Below are positions 1-7,200 of a DNA stretch of 27,810 bases, piece by piece. The stretch covers positions 1-27,810 of IMG/VR virus record IMGVR_UViG_3300047477_000139; one strand, 5' to 3'. The translations under genes were made by a program, and so were the position numbers. The first letter of the stretch is position 1. The number at the start of each line of letters is the position of its first letter. The stretch is from a virus. The notes beneath the pieces were generated by a model. That model saw nothing but the letters and a program-made list of their open reading frames with translations, was not told the DNA's origin and ran no database searches.

Positions 1-155
1 CCGCACGCCGCGAGGGTGTGTCGATGCAGCTTACTAACAGCAACGGCACCGATTTCGTGCAGGGCAAGGTCACTGTCCGCGCCGAGGAGCGCCTGGGCCT
101 TCTGGTCTACCGCCCCTCTGCATTCGAGCTGATTAACTTGGTTGTCGGCCCGTAG
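1..155 (+). CDS. Major capsid protein, C-terminal fragment
   Basis: The reading frame is open from the window edge and ends at TAG 153-155, giving about 50 residues that end LVYRPSAFELINLVVGP. The pattern of RAEERLGLLVYRPSAFELI matches the C-terminus of HK97-fold capsid proteins of actinophages, where this part lies in the axial/P-domain region. The following genes are head-tail connectors, which is the usual position for a capsid gene. The start lies outside the window, so length and any fused scaffold cannot be judged. The identification rests on context and the short C-terminal match. Confidence 0.75.
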   Translation, partial: ARREGVSMQLTNSNGTDFVQGKVTVRAEERLGLLVYRPSAFELINLVVGP

Positions 156-173
156 TTCTAGTCCATTAGGGAT

Positions 174-213
174 GGGGGAGGGGATGCCCTTAGGGGTGTC
201 CCCTTCCCTTCCC
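174..213 (+). terminator. Candidate terminator after capsid gene
   Basis: AGGGGA (179-184) pairs with TCCCCT (199-204). The stem extends outward through a GGGG/CCCT-rich flank, and an inner CCC/GGG closes a TTA loop. The downstream tract is pyrimidine-rich but poor in T, so it may act as an attenuator or mRNA-stabilising hairpin that keeps capsid mRNA abundant. Confidence 0.5.
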
Positions 214-236
214 TTTGGTGAAAGGTTGGTCGTACT

Positions 237-482
237 TTGAGTACGAACATTTCGGTGATCGACGAGTATCACCAAAGCATCATTACGGGTCCTGTTGGCG
301 CGTTCTATGTGACGGGTCAGCCGGAGGTTTCTACCGTTCCTGTTGAAGCACCAGCCGAGGTTGAAGCGCCTGCTGACACCGAGGAAGAAGTTGTGGAAGA
401 AGACGTTGAGGCTAAGGTCGTTGCGGCCCCGGTTAAGCGTCGTCGTACCACTAAGGTGACCGAGGGCGCGGAGACGAAGTGA
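237..482 (+). CDS. Small acidic protein downstream of capsid, unknown function
   Basis: Protein of 81 residues. The start is TTG, preceded by GAAAGG about 11 nt upstream; no better in-frame ATG or GTG exists early in the ORF. Residues 30-62 are low-complexity and strongly acidic (runs of Glu, Asp, Ala, Pro, Val), followed by a basic patch around KRRRTTK near the C-terminus. It looks largely disordered. It sits between the capsid and the adaptor genes, where actinophages often carry a small head-associated protein, but no fold is recognisable. The last four bases overlap the next gene's GTG start, so the two are translationally coupled. Confidence 0.7.
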   Translation: MSTNISVIDEYHQSIITGPVGAFYVTGQPEVSTVPVEAPAEVEAPADTEEEVVEEDVEAKVVAAPVKRRRTTKVTEGAETK

Positions 483-1054
483 ATCCACTCGCCAGTGCGT
501 CAGATTTAGTTTCCAATTCTTATGATGCGGCGGCTGTGGAAGGGGCGCTTGCTTGGGCCACGTCCGTTATTAGTAGCTACTGCAATCGGAATTTCGATCT
601 GGTGACCGGCGATGTGGTGGTGCTTAGCCCGTACCGGGGGTCGGTGTTATTGCCGAATTTCCCGGTGGTGGACGTTACTTCGGTCGAGGCTTACATTCCT
701 TCGGATGCCGGTATGTCGTGGGTGGCGCTAGAGGATTACAGTTGGGTCGCTTCTACGGGCCTGCTGTTTGACACGTCCGGTCTTCCGGGCACCCATGTGG
801 GCGTTAGTTCGTTTACCTGGCCTTGGCTTCCAGGGTCACTAAGGGTGACGTATGACCACGGTTATGCATCAGTTCCGACTGATATTCGGGATGTGTGTGT
901 GCGTTTGGCTACGCAGTACCTCGAGAATCCGGTGATGATGGTTCAGCGTTCGGTGGGGGATATGTCGGCCCGGTTTTCGGGTGCGGCCGGTCCTGTTATC
1001 GGCGCTATGGATCGCAGCATCCTTGATCGGTACGCGCACGTCGGTGTGTCGTGA
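479..1054 (+). CDS. Head-to-tail adaptor (HK97 gp6-like)
   Basis: This 191-residue protein resembles siphovirus adaptor proteins that dock onto the portal ring. It has an N-terminal helical segment with AVEGALAWATSVISSYCNRNF, a central beta region with the typical VLLPNFPVVDVTSVEAY strand pair, and then RVTYDHGY followed by a helix (DIRDVCVRLATQYLENP). The 'LP.FPV..V.SV' and 'Y..GY...P.DI' signatures are classic for this family. GTG start overlaps the previous stop by 4 nt and a CGGAG lies just upstream. Immediately followed, again with overlap, by the stopper gene. Assignment is from family pattern plus position. Confidence 0.82.
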   Translation: MNPLASASDLVSNSYDAAAVEGALAWATSVISSYCNRNFDLVTGDVVVLSPYRGSVLLPNFPVVDVTSVEAYIPSDAGMSWVALEDYSWVASTGLLFDTSGLPGTHVGVSSFTWPWLPGSLRVTYDHGYASVPTDIRDVCVRLATQYLENPVMMVQRSVGDMSARFSGAAGPVIGAMDRSILDRYAHVGVS

Positions 1055-1383
1055 ATCCGGGTGGGGACACGGTTACGTTTGTCACTAAGGGTGGCAGTAG
1101 CCGTGATTCGATGGGCAACCTGATCGTGGTGGAAACATCCGAGGATGTTGATGGTTGTTTCTTTCAGCCGGTGTCGGTTGATGACACGGTGTCGGATACG
1201 CAGTTCGCGTCCGCTACGCACCGTTGCATCAGCCCACCTGATGATGCGGTGGTGGCTATTGGCCCCGAGGATCGCCTGATCTTCAACGGGGTTAGCCACC
1301 GCATCCTGGGTAAGCGCACCTTCAATGACTGGCATGGCCGGCTCGATCACATCACGATTGTTTGCGAGGAGCAGAGTAGCTGA
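1051..1383 (+). CDS. Head-to-tail stopper
   Basis: Protein of 110 residues starting at GTG inside the preceding stop (GTGA overlap). It is beta-rich, with an N-terminal strand (DTVTFVTKGGSSRDSMGN), a central DRLIFNGVSHRILGKR hairpin and a final strand (HITIVCEE). This is the layout of SPP1 gp16 / head-closure proteins, in which 'G..Y.V.G....W' motifs close the portal channel after packaging; here NGVSHRILGKRTFNDWHGR fills that place. It lies between the adaptor and neck genes. No clear Shine-Dalgarno is seen, which fits translational coupling. The shadow ORF on the other strand was ignored. Confidence 0.75.
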   Translation: MNPGGDTVTFVTKGGSSRDSMGNLIVVETSEDVDGCFFQPVSVDDTVSDTQFASATHRCISPPDDAVVAIGPEDRLIFNGVSHRILGKRTFNDWHGRLDHITIVCEEQSS

Positions 1384-1766
1384 TGGCAGGTCTTCAATCC
1401 CTGGTGGACGAGGTTTTCGGCGCGGGGGCCATCGAGTTGGCTTTGGCCGAGTCGGTGGCTGTCCGGCACGCTTTGAAGGTTAAGGCCGAGGAAGTGCAGG
1501 ACATGTGGATCACTTACTGGGAGTCTTTCCCACATCCGCATTCCAGGGTGCATTCGCTTAGGTCTGGTTACGTCGAACGTCCTGGTGATTATTCGAAGTC
1601 GATCCGTATTAAGTATATGGAACACGGCAGGTTCATTAAGGCCAGGGTTACGGCGCATGACTACAAGGCGCACTGGATCGAGTATGGGGCTAAGCATATG
1701 CCGGAATTCGCTCCGCGTGCCGCTATGTTGAGCTACTTCGGGGGTGAGACAACTGTCAGCGCTTGA
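1383..1766 (+). CDS. HK97 gp10-like neck/tail-completion protein
   Basis: Protein of 127 residues, ATG sharing one base with the previous TGA. A helical N-terminus (LVDEVFGAGAIELALAESVAVRHALKVKAEEVQDMW) is followed by a segment containing RSGYVERPGDYSKSI and then DYKAHWIEYGAKHMPEFAPRA. The 'hWiEyGT..mp..p.' motif is the hallmark of the HK97 gp10 family, which joins the completed tail to the head. Its place between stopper and tail terminator fits. The next gene overlaps its end by 23 nt if the GTG start is used there. Confidence 0.8.
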   Translation: MAGLQSLVDEVFGAGAIELALAESVAVRHALKVKAEEVQDMWITYWESFPHPHSRVHSLRSGYVERPGDYSKSIRIKYMEHGRFIKARVTAHDYKAHWIEYGAKHMPEFAPRAAMLSYFGGETTVSA

Positions 1767-2148
1767 TGGGATTGCTGTTTCGGCCGAAAAGTTCATGGTT
1801 GCCTATCTGGCACCTACGTTCACTAATGTTGGAACGGAAATGGAGCATGGTGCCCCTAAGCCGTTCTATTTGGTTCGCCGGGTTTCCGGCCGGGAAGACA
1901 TGGTTTCGGACTATCCAACAATGTCTGTCCATGTGTTTGCCGACACCCGCACACACGCGCACGATGCGGCGCGTTTGATGCACGTCAAAATGAAGGCGCT
2001 TGACGCTAAGGTCGCTGTGACCGTCGAGGGCCATGATTACAGTGTCGATTTCGTTGATGTTGATGAAGTCCCAATTTGGGTTGACTACGACGATAAGACT
2101 GTTCACCGGTATGTGGGCAGGTACACGCTTGGCCTTCGGCTTCTGTAA
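1744..2148 (+). CDS. Tail terminator protein
   Basis: Protein of 134 residues. The GTG start overlaps the neck gene by 23 bp and has a GGGG tract directly upstream; an internal ATG at codon 18 is the alternative. The body shows the alpha/beta layout of tail terminators (lambda gpU / SPP1 gp17 type): an N-terminal helix leading to PTFTNVG, a strand pair FYLVRRVSGRED, VHVFADTRTHAHDAARLMHVKMKALD (strand then long helix), and closing strands. The 'V.vfa.tr..A...a...h..l..l' pattern is characteristic. It caps the tail tube before head joining. It is the last gene before the A-rich leader of the major tail protein. Confidence 0.75.
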   Translation: MRQLSALDGIAVSAEKFMVAYLAPTFTNVGTEMEHGAPKPFYLVRRVSGREDMVSDYPTMSVHVFADTRTHAHDAARLMHVKMKALDAKVAVTVEGHDYSVDFVDVDEVPIWVDYDDKTVHRYVGRYTLGLRLL

Positions 2149-2191
2149 GGCCACCCTTTCACCAATTCTAAAAAGAAAGAAAAACTAAATA

Positions 2192-3229
2192 ATGGCAGGA
2201 CAACTGTGGACCTCGCTCTACAACGCTGACGGCGTTGGCGGTCAGGGTGGCGATGCCGCCCGTATCCGTAAGTGGCTTTATGGGTCCGTTCTGATCCGCG
2301 ACTGGAAAGCTGATTCCAGCACCAGCCTCGCGGCGTTCACCCCGTTCGACACCGATTTCAACCTTAAGGCCACGCTGACCAGCCCGTCCAATCCGGGTGG
2401 CCAGTGGTACGAGGTGGGTGCCCTTAGCGAGGAAGGGGTTGAGTTCAACCCCAAATTCTCGACTGATGACACCAAAATCTGGCAGTCGCGTCGGGCGCAG
2501 CGCACCGATATCACCGCCGACGATGAAGAAGTGATGTTCACTTTGATGCAGTCGTCTCCGCTGATGGATGTGCTGCGTAACAACCTTCCGATTTCGTTCC
2601 TCACGCAGGGTTCGACCGGCGACGGTCAGCCCGAGGAAGTTGGCGATGCGGCTTACGCTTCGATCAAGCCGGACACCACCGACACCATCTACCGGCAGAT
2701 TCTTGTCATTGGTGTTGACGGTTCCATGTCGAACGCCGAGTACATTGCCGAGCTTCGGCCGCGTGTGGCGCTGGGCAAGGTTGGCAAGCGTCAGTTCAAC
2801 GCTAAGAAGGTTGATTCTGTCGAGCTGACCTACAACGTCTTCCCCGATCCGGCTTCCGGCTTCTCGGCTAAGACGCTGCGTTCCGGCCCGTCGTGGGTTG
2901 CTTCGGGTGGCCCGGTGCTGTGGCCGACTTCGCAGGTTGCCCCGGTGGTTTCGGGTCTGGCGGCTGGCGGTAAGGCCACTATCACCTTGCAGCAGCCGGT
3001 GTCGCTGAACGATCCGTTCGTCTACTCTGTTAAGGCTGGCGGCACTGCCGCAACCCTGGACACCACCTTTAACACGGTGGGCTACCAGACCGCCACTAAC
3101 GGCCAGGTGACCATCAAGGTCACTGGTGTTGCGGCTGGCGCTAAGACCGTCACCGTCACGGCGACTGGTTCTAACGGCTCGATTTCGGCCGAGTCGCTGC
3201 CTTCTACTTCTGCCACCTTCCTGGCGTAG
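2192..3229 (+). CDS. Major tail protein with C-terminal Ig-like domain
   Basis: 345 residues. ATG is preceded by an A-rich leader with AAAGAAAG about 8-15 nt upstream. Residues 1 to about 235 form the tail-tube domain typical of actinophage major tail proteins (GSVLIRDWKADSS, GVEFNPKFSTDDTKIWQSRR, DEEVMFTLMQSSPLMDVLRNN). Residues about 245-345 are a Gly/Thr/Val/Ala-rich beta sandwich (VAPVVSGLAAGGKATITL; VTVTATGSNGSISAES) resembling bacterial Ig-like domains that decorate tail tubes. The gene stands alone between two short intergenic gaps and ends in a strong terminator, consistent with its high dosage. Confident from sequence pattern and position. Confidence 0.88.
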   Translation: MAGQLWTSLYNADGVGGQGGDAARIRKWLYGSVLIRDWKADSSTSLAAFTPFDTDFNLKATLTSPSNPGGQWYEVGALSEEGVEFNPKFSTDDTKIWQSRRAQRTDITADDEEVMFTLMQSSPLMDVLRNNLPISFLTQGSTGDGQPEEVGDAAYASIKPDTTDTIYRQILVIGVDGSMSNAEYIAELRPRVALGKVGKRQFNAKKVDSVELTYNVFPDPASGFSAKTLRSGPSWVASGGPVLWPTSQVAPVVSGLAAGGKATITLQQPVSLNDPFVYSVKAGGTAATLDTTFNTVGYQTATNGQVTIKVTGVAAGAKTVTVTATGSNGSISAESLPSTSATFLA

Positions 3230-3252
3230 TAGGGCTGCCCTTACAAGGGCTT

Positions 3253-3303
3253 GTGGCACGCCCCCGGCATGGGTTACCCCTGTGCCGGGGGCTGCCACTT
3301 TTA
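3253..3303 (+). terminator. Strong intrinsic terminator after major tail gene
   Basis: GTGGCA (3253-3258) pairs with TGCCAC (3293-3298), and inside it GCCCCCGGCA pairs with TGCCGGGGGC around a loop. TTTTAT follows. This is a long GC-rich stem with a short T-tract, placed to limit read-through from the major tail gene into the chaperone and tape measure genes. Confidence 0.85.
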
Positions 3304-3330
3304 TACCGCTTTATATCGCTTTATATCCGT
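3301..3330 (+). repeat. Three tandem 10-bp AT-rich repeats
   Basis: TTATACCGCT, TTATATCGCT and TTATATCCGT follow one another without gaps, and a weaker fourth copy (TTTGATATAC) follows. Each differs from its neighbour by only one or two bases. The unit equals about one helical turn, which would place identical contacts on one face of the DNA. It occupies the leader of the tail chaperone gene, directly after the terminator. Confidence 0.7.
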
Positions 3331-3359
3331 TTTGATATACAACAGGGGAACTAATACTT

Positions 3360-3824
3360 ATGGCTACTAATCGTGCCGAACGCCGCGCTCAGAAGCGGTG
3401 GAAGGTTGAAGAATTCCGGGCGCAGGCCATCGAAGCTCTTGGGCAGACTGCTTCTGTCTTCCTCGAGGTGCCTGACTCGAATGAAGTTTTTGAAGTACCG
3501 CACCCGCTGTCTATGGATGACGTGACGCAAGCTCGCGTCGAGGCGTTCCAGCGCGGGGATGGCCTGGACCGCGAACCGGTGATCGACAGCGAGGGTGAAC
3601 CGCTGATCGGCACTAACGGCGAGCCGGTTACCCGGATCAAAGAGCCGCACCAGATTGACGGTGTGATCCTTGAGCCGCTTAGCGTCCGTTCCGCACGCAC
3701 CATCCTTGGCGACGAGGTTCACGCCCGGTTCATTGCGGCCGGTGGACGGTCTAACGACGTGTCCCTGGCGTGGCAGTACATGGTCGAGCAGACGAGCAAA
3801 CGGCAGGCAGAAGACCCAAAATAA
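3360..3824 (+). CDS. Tail assembly chaperone, short form (gpG-like)
   Basis: 154 residues, ATG with AGGGGAA about 9 nt upstream. Charged, helical protein beginning with a basic segment (RAERRAQKRWKVEEFRAQAIEA), then SVFLEVPDSNEVFEVPHPLSMDDVTQ, which is typical of actinophage tail chaperone G proteins. It ends ...KRQAEDPK with TAA directly after a slippery heptamer. Together with the long form it binds and holds the tape measure protein while the tail tube polymerises. The position just upstream of the tape measure gene and the frameshift make this identification firm. Confidence 0.9.
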   Translation: MATNRAERRAQKRWKVEEFRAQAIEALGQTASVFLEVPDSNEVFEVPHPLSMDDVTQARVEAFQRGDGLDREPVIDSEGEPLIGTNGEPVTRIKEPHQIDGVILEPLSVRSARTILGDEVHARFIAAGGRSNDVSLAWQYMVEQTSKRQAEDPK

Positions 3825-4210
3825 TTGAGGCGCTGAAATTCGTTCGCGCCTACCCCCACGAGATTGAAGCCGATCTGGCGTTTCGTGGATTCGATATTTT
3901 GGACTGGCACCGGGGCGACATGACGAGCCGGCGACTGCTAGTGCTACTTGAAGGGCTTCCAGAAGATTCGCTGTTTCGGACGGCGATGCGTGACGGCGAC
4001 TGGGGCTTAGACACTTATGTCCAGGCAGGCATTTTGAACGAATTGCGTCTGCTTAGAACGGACCAGGCCGCTGTCAACGGTCACAAGATGGAAGTTTCGT
4101 TCGTTGAATCCCCCGCTCAGGTCGAGCGCCGGGAGGAAACCGAGCGTGAACGTGAAGCGCAACGGGCTGGCATTCTTGCTCAGCTTTATGGCCAGAATTT
4201 AGGAGGCTAA
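3360..4210 (+). CDS. Tail assembly chaperone, long form GT made by -1 frameshift
   Basis: The first 154 codons are shared with the short form. Slipping back one base at 3815-3821 enters the overlapping frame, which continues as KIIEALKFVRAYPHEIEADL and ends at TAG... no, at the TAA 4208-4210, adding about 129 residues for a total near 283. The added T domain contains LAFRGFDILDWHRGDMTSRRL and FRTAMRDGDWG, common to actinophage T domains, followed by a charged C-terminal helix (VERREETEREREAQRAGIL). The open -1 frame has no good independent start with a Shine-Dalgarno at the junction, supporting expression only as the fusion. The T part recruits the tail tube protein in the lambda model. Confidence 0.88.
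3815..3821 (+). promoter_or_regulatory. Programmed -1 frameshift slippery site CCCAAAA
   Basis: In the zero frame the heptamer reads C CCA AAA and is followed at once by the TAA stop. Both P- and A-site tRNAs can re-pair after a -1 slip (CCA to CCC, AAA to AAA). The -1 frame is open through 4210 and encodes the T domain. This is the classical arrangement for tail chaperone genes. Confidence 0.92.
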
Positions 4211-4216
4211 GCTTAC

Positions 4217-7200
4217 ATGCCAGCAGAAAAAGGCATCTTTCTAGATGTGCTACCTCGTTTCGACATGGCGGCGCTGGGTCTTATCCTTTCTAAGATTCAG
4301 GGGATGTTCAGCAAGACTGGGGCCGCTATTGGTTCCAGCTTCGGGGCCGAGGCGGAAACTAAGCTTCGGTCTTTGTCGGAGGCGGCGGTCCGGGCCAACA
4401 ACCTTGTTACGGATTCCGATATTCGGGCCGAGCGTGCGGCGCACGCACACGAGGTTGCCCGGATGCGCCTCAACGAGATGGTGGCGGCTGGCGTTTCTAA
4501 GCAGTCCACGTTAGCTAAGGCCACCTATGCGGTGGCTGACGCTGATCTGTTGGCGACGGCCAGGGCGCGTGACGCGGCTGCCGCTAGGCGGGTCGCTGCG
4601 GAAGCCGAGGGGGCGCACGCTACGGCGTTGGCTGCTTCCACGGTGGCTGTCGGCAACTTGGGCAAGGCTTTGAATGTTGCGGGGATGGTGGCGACTGGCG
4701 GCTTCATTTATGCGGTCGCAGAGTCCAGCCATAAGGCTGCCGACTTCCAAGAGAAGTTGGTGCGCCTGGTCGCGTCGGCCGGTGAAGTTACGTCGAACCT
4801 GGAAACTGTGTCTAAGGGTTTGATGAATGTCGCTTCGCAGACCGGCTACACGGCTTCCGAGCTTGCTGATGGCATGTATCTGGTGGAGAAGGCTGCTTAC
4901 CGTGGTGCTGATGGCATTACGGTGATGCGTGCTGCGGCGCAGTTGGCCCGTGCGGAAAACACTTCTTTGGAAGAAGTTATCCAGGGTCTTACTACGTCGA
5001 TGCGCGACTTCCATATCCCGGTGGAGAAAGCCGCCGAGGTTGCGTCGAAGATGAACATTGCGGTGGGCGATTCTAAGACCACACTGCAACTGTTTTCGGG
5101 TGCGCTGCACAACATCGAGCCGATCGCCATGATCGCGGGGATGCGGCTGGAAGAAGTGTATGCGGCTATGGCCCGTATCACGCAGTCTGGCACTACCCCG
5201 GATCAGGGTTCGCAGCAAATGTCGAACATGGTTCAGCACTTCACGAACATCACGGGCACGCAGCGTGACGCGATGGGCAAGATGGGCCTTAACGCCGACG
5301 AGTTGAAGAAGAAGCTGGGTGACCCAGAAGTGGGCCTGGTGGGCGTTCTGCACATTCTGTCGGAAACCATCAATAGCCGGTTGACACCGGATCAGTTGGT
5401 GATGGTCGATACGACTTACAAGAACGCGCAGGCTGTTTCGACGCTTAGCAAGATGTATAGCGTCATGTCGGACAGCGCTAAGAGCTTGGTCGATGGCGTG
5501 AAGTCTGGCGCTATGTCGTGGGAGGAATTCCACAAGGCTTCCCGTAAGGGCAATGACGAAGATCGTGCGAAGCTGATGCAGTGGGATCAGATGAACACGA
5601 AGATCATGGGCTACAGCAGCAACTTGAAAAAGATGCAGTCCGAGGAGCAGACGGTAGCTCAGACGTGGAAAGAGCTGACGGGCACTGACGCTGGCTTCAA
5701 GATTGCGGCGCAGTTGGCTGGCACGCCGGAAGCTTTGCACGAGTACAACGAGGAACTTAACAAGATTCTGGCTGCGACTACCGAGGCTGATGGCACTGTC
5801 CACGGTTTCAATAAGACGCAGGAAACGCTTAATGCACAGTTGCGTGATGCTAAGGCCTCGTTTGGCAATGTGGCGATCCAGTTGGGCAATGCGTTCATTC
5901 CGGCGTTGACGGTGGCAGCAGAAGCTTTGGGATGGGTTGCAGAGAAGCTGTACGAGCATCCGGCGATCATGTTTACGGTGGTCGGCCTGATGGGGGCCAT
6001 GTCTACGGCTTGGTTGGCGTGGAAGGCCATTGTGATCGGTCAAGCCCTGTGGGGTGCGATCACGGGTGGTTTCGCGGCCATGTTTGGTTGGTTGGGCCGG
6101 ATTAACGCTTCCCTTGGGTTGCTGATTTCCGAAACTTTGGGCATTGTTCCGGCGCAGGCTACTGCTACGTCGGCTGTTGTGGCCGGCTCGGCGGCAGAGG
6201 TCGTGGCGGTTGCCGGTATCGGCACGGCGGCGTTGGCTGCTATTCCGTTGGTCGGTTTGTTGGCTAGCGCGATCTGGATGACTAAGCAAGCCGAGCGTGC
6301 ACCCGCTATGGGTGGCGATGCCGGGGTGGCTGCGGCCACCACTGTTAAGGGCATGTCGGAAGAAGACATTGCCAAGCTGACTGTGCCCGAGGGTGCGGCT
6401 AAGCCTGGTTCTGCTGATGCCGAAATGGCAATGACTGGCATGGCTACGCAGGACGGCGAGTTCCATGATGCCGCTAAGTGGGTTGTGTCCACTGGTGATA
6501 AGTGGGATCAGGCTGCCCGGTATGCGTGGTTGATGAACCACGAGGAAGATGCCAAGAACGGCAGGTTTAAGCCGCCAACGGACTATCTTCCAGAGGGCTT
6601 CAAACCCCCTGGTGCCGATATTCCTGATCCGCAGAAGGAATTGGACGAAAAGCTTAAGGCGATCACTGACGGGATTCCCGGCAGCTTGGATGACATTATC
6701 CATCCGCCAGATTCCGCCCTTGGGCTGGACAGCACACCGTTCGTTGACCCGTTTGGTTCGGAAGCCGAAAAGGAAGCTAAGAAGCGCGAGAAGGAGTTGG
6801 CCGAGCTTCGCAGCAAGGCACCGGATGGGTCTAAGGACGATCCGATCTTCACGCTTCCCATGCCGGACTTCGGTGCTGGCGGTGTTGGTCTTGCGCCCGA
6901 TAAGGACAAGAAGGGTGATGGGGTCGGCGAGAATTACGACCCGTTCCAAGAAGCTGGCTCTGGCGGCTGGACGCTGCCTAACGTAGCTAAGTTGATGGCG
7001 ACGTGGGCTGCGAACATGGCGTTCGGCAATCCGTATGGGAAGTTGCAGGCCGCTAAGAAGGGCGAGACCAAGGGCAACCCCATGTATGTGCAGGACGTTG
7101 GTCCTGGCGGGTTGCTTGGGCAGGCGGGTATCACCCCGAATGCTGACGGCACGATCACTGCTACGCAGTCGCAGCTTGATTTGTTGCAGAAGAATTACGA

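Noticed and set aside
3301-3330. Promoter call on the tandem AT-rich repeats
   Set aside because: TATAT-like hexamers are present but no -35 element at a suitable distance; listed as a repeat instead.
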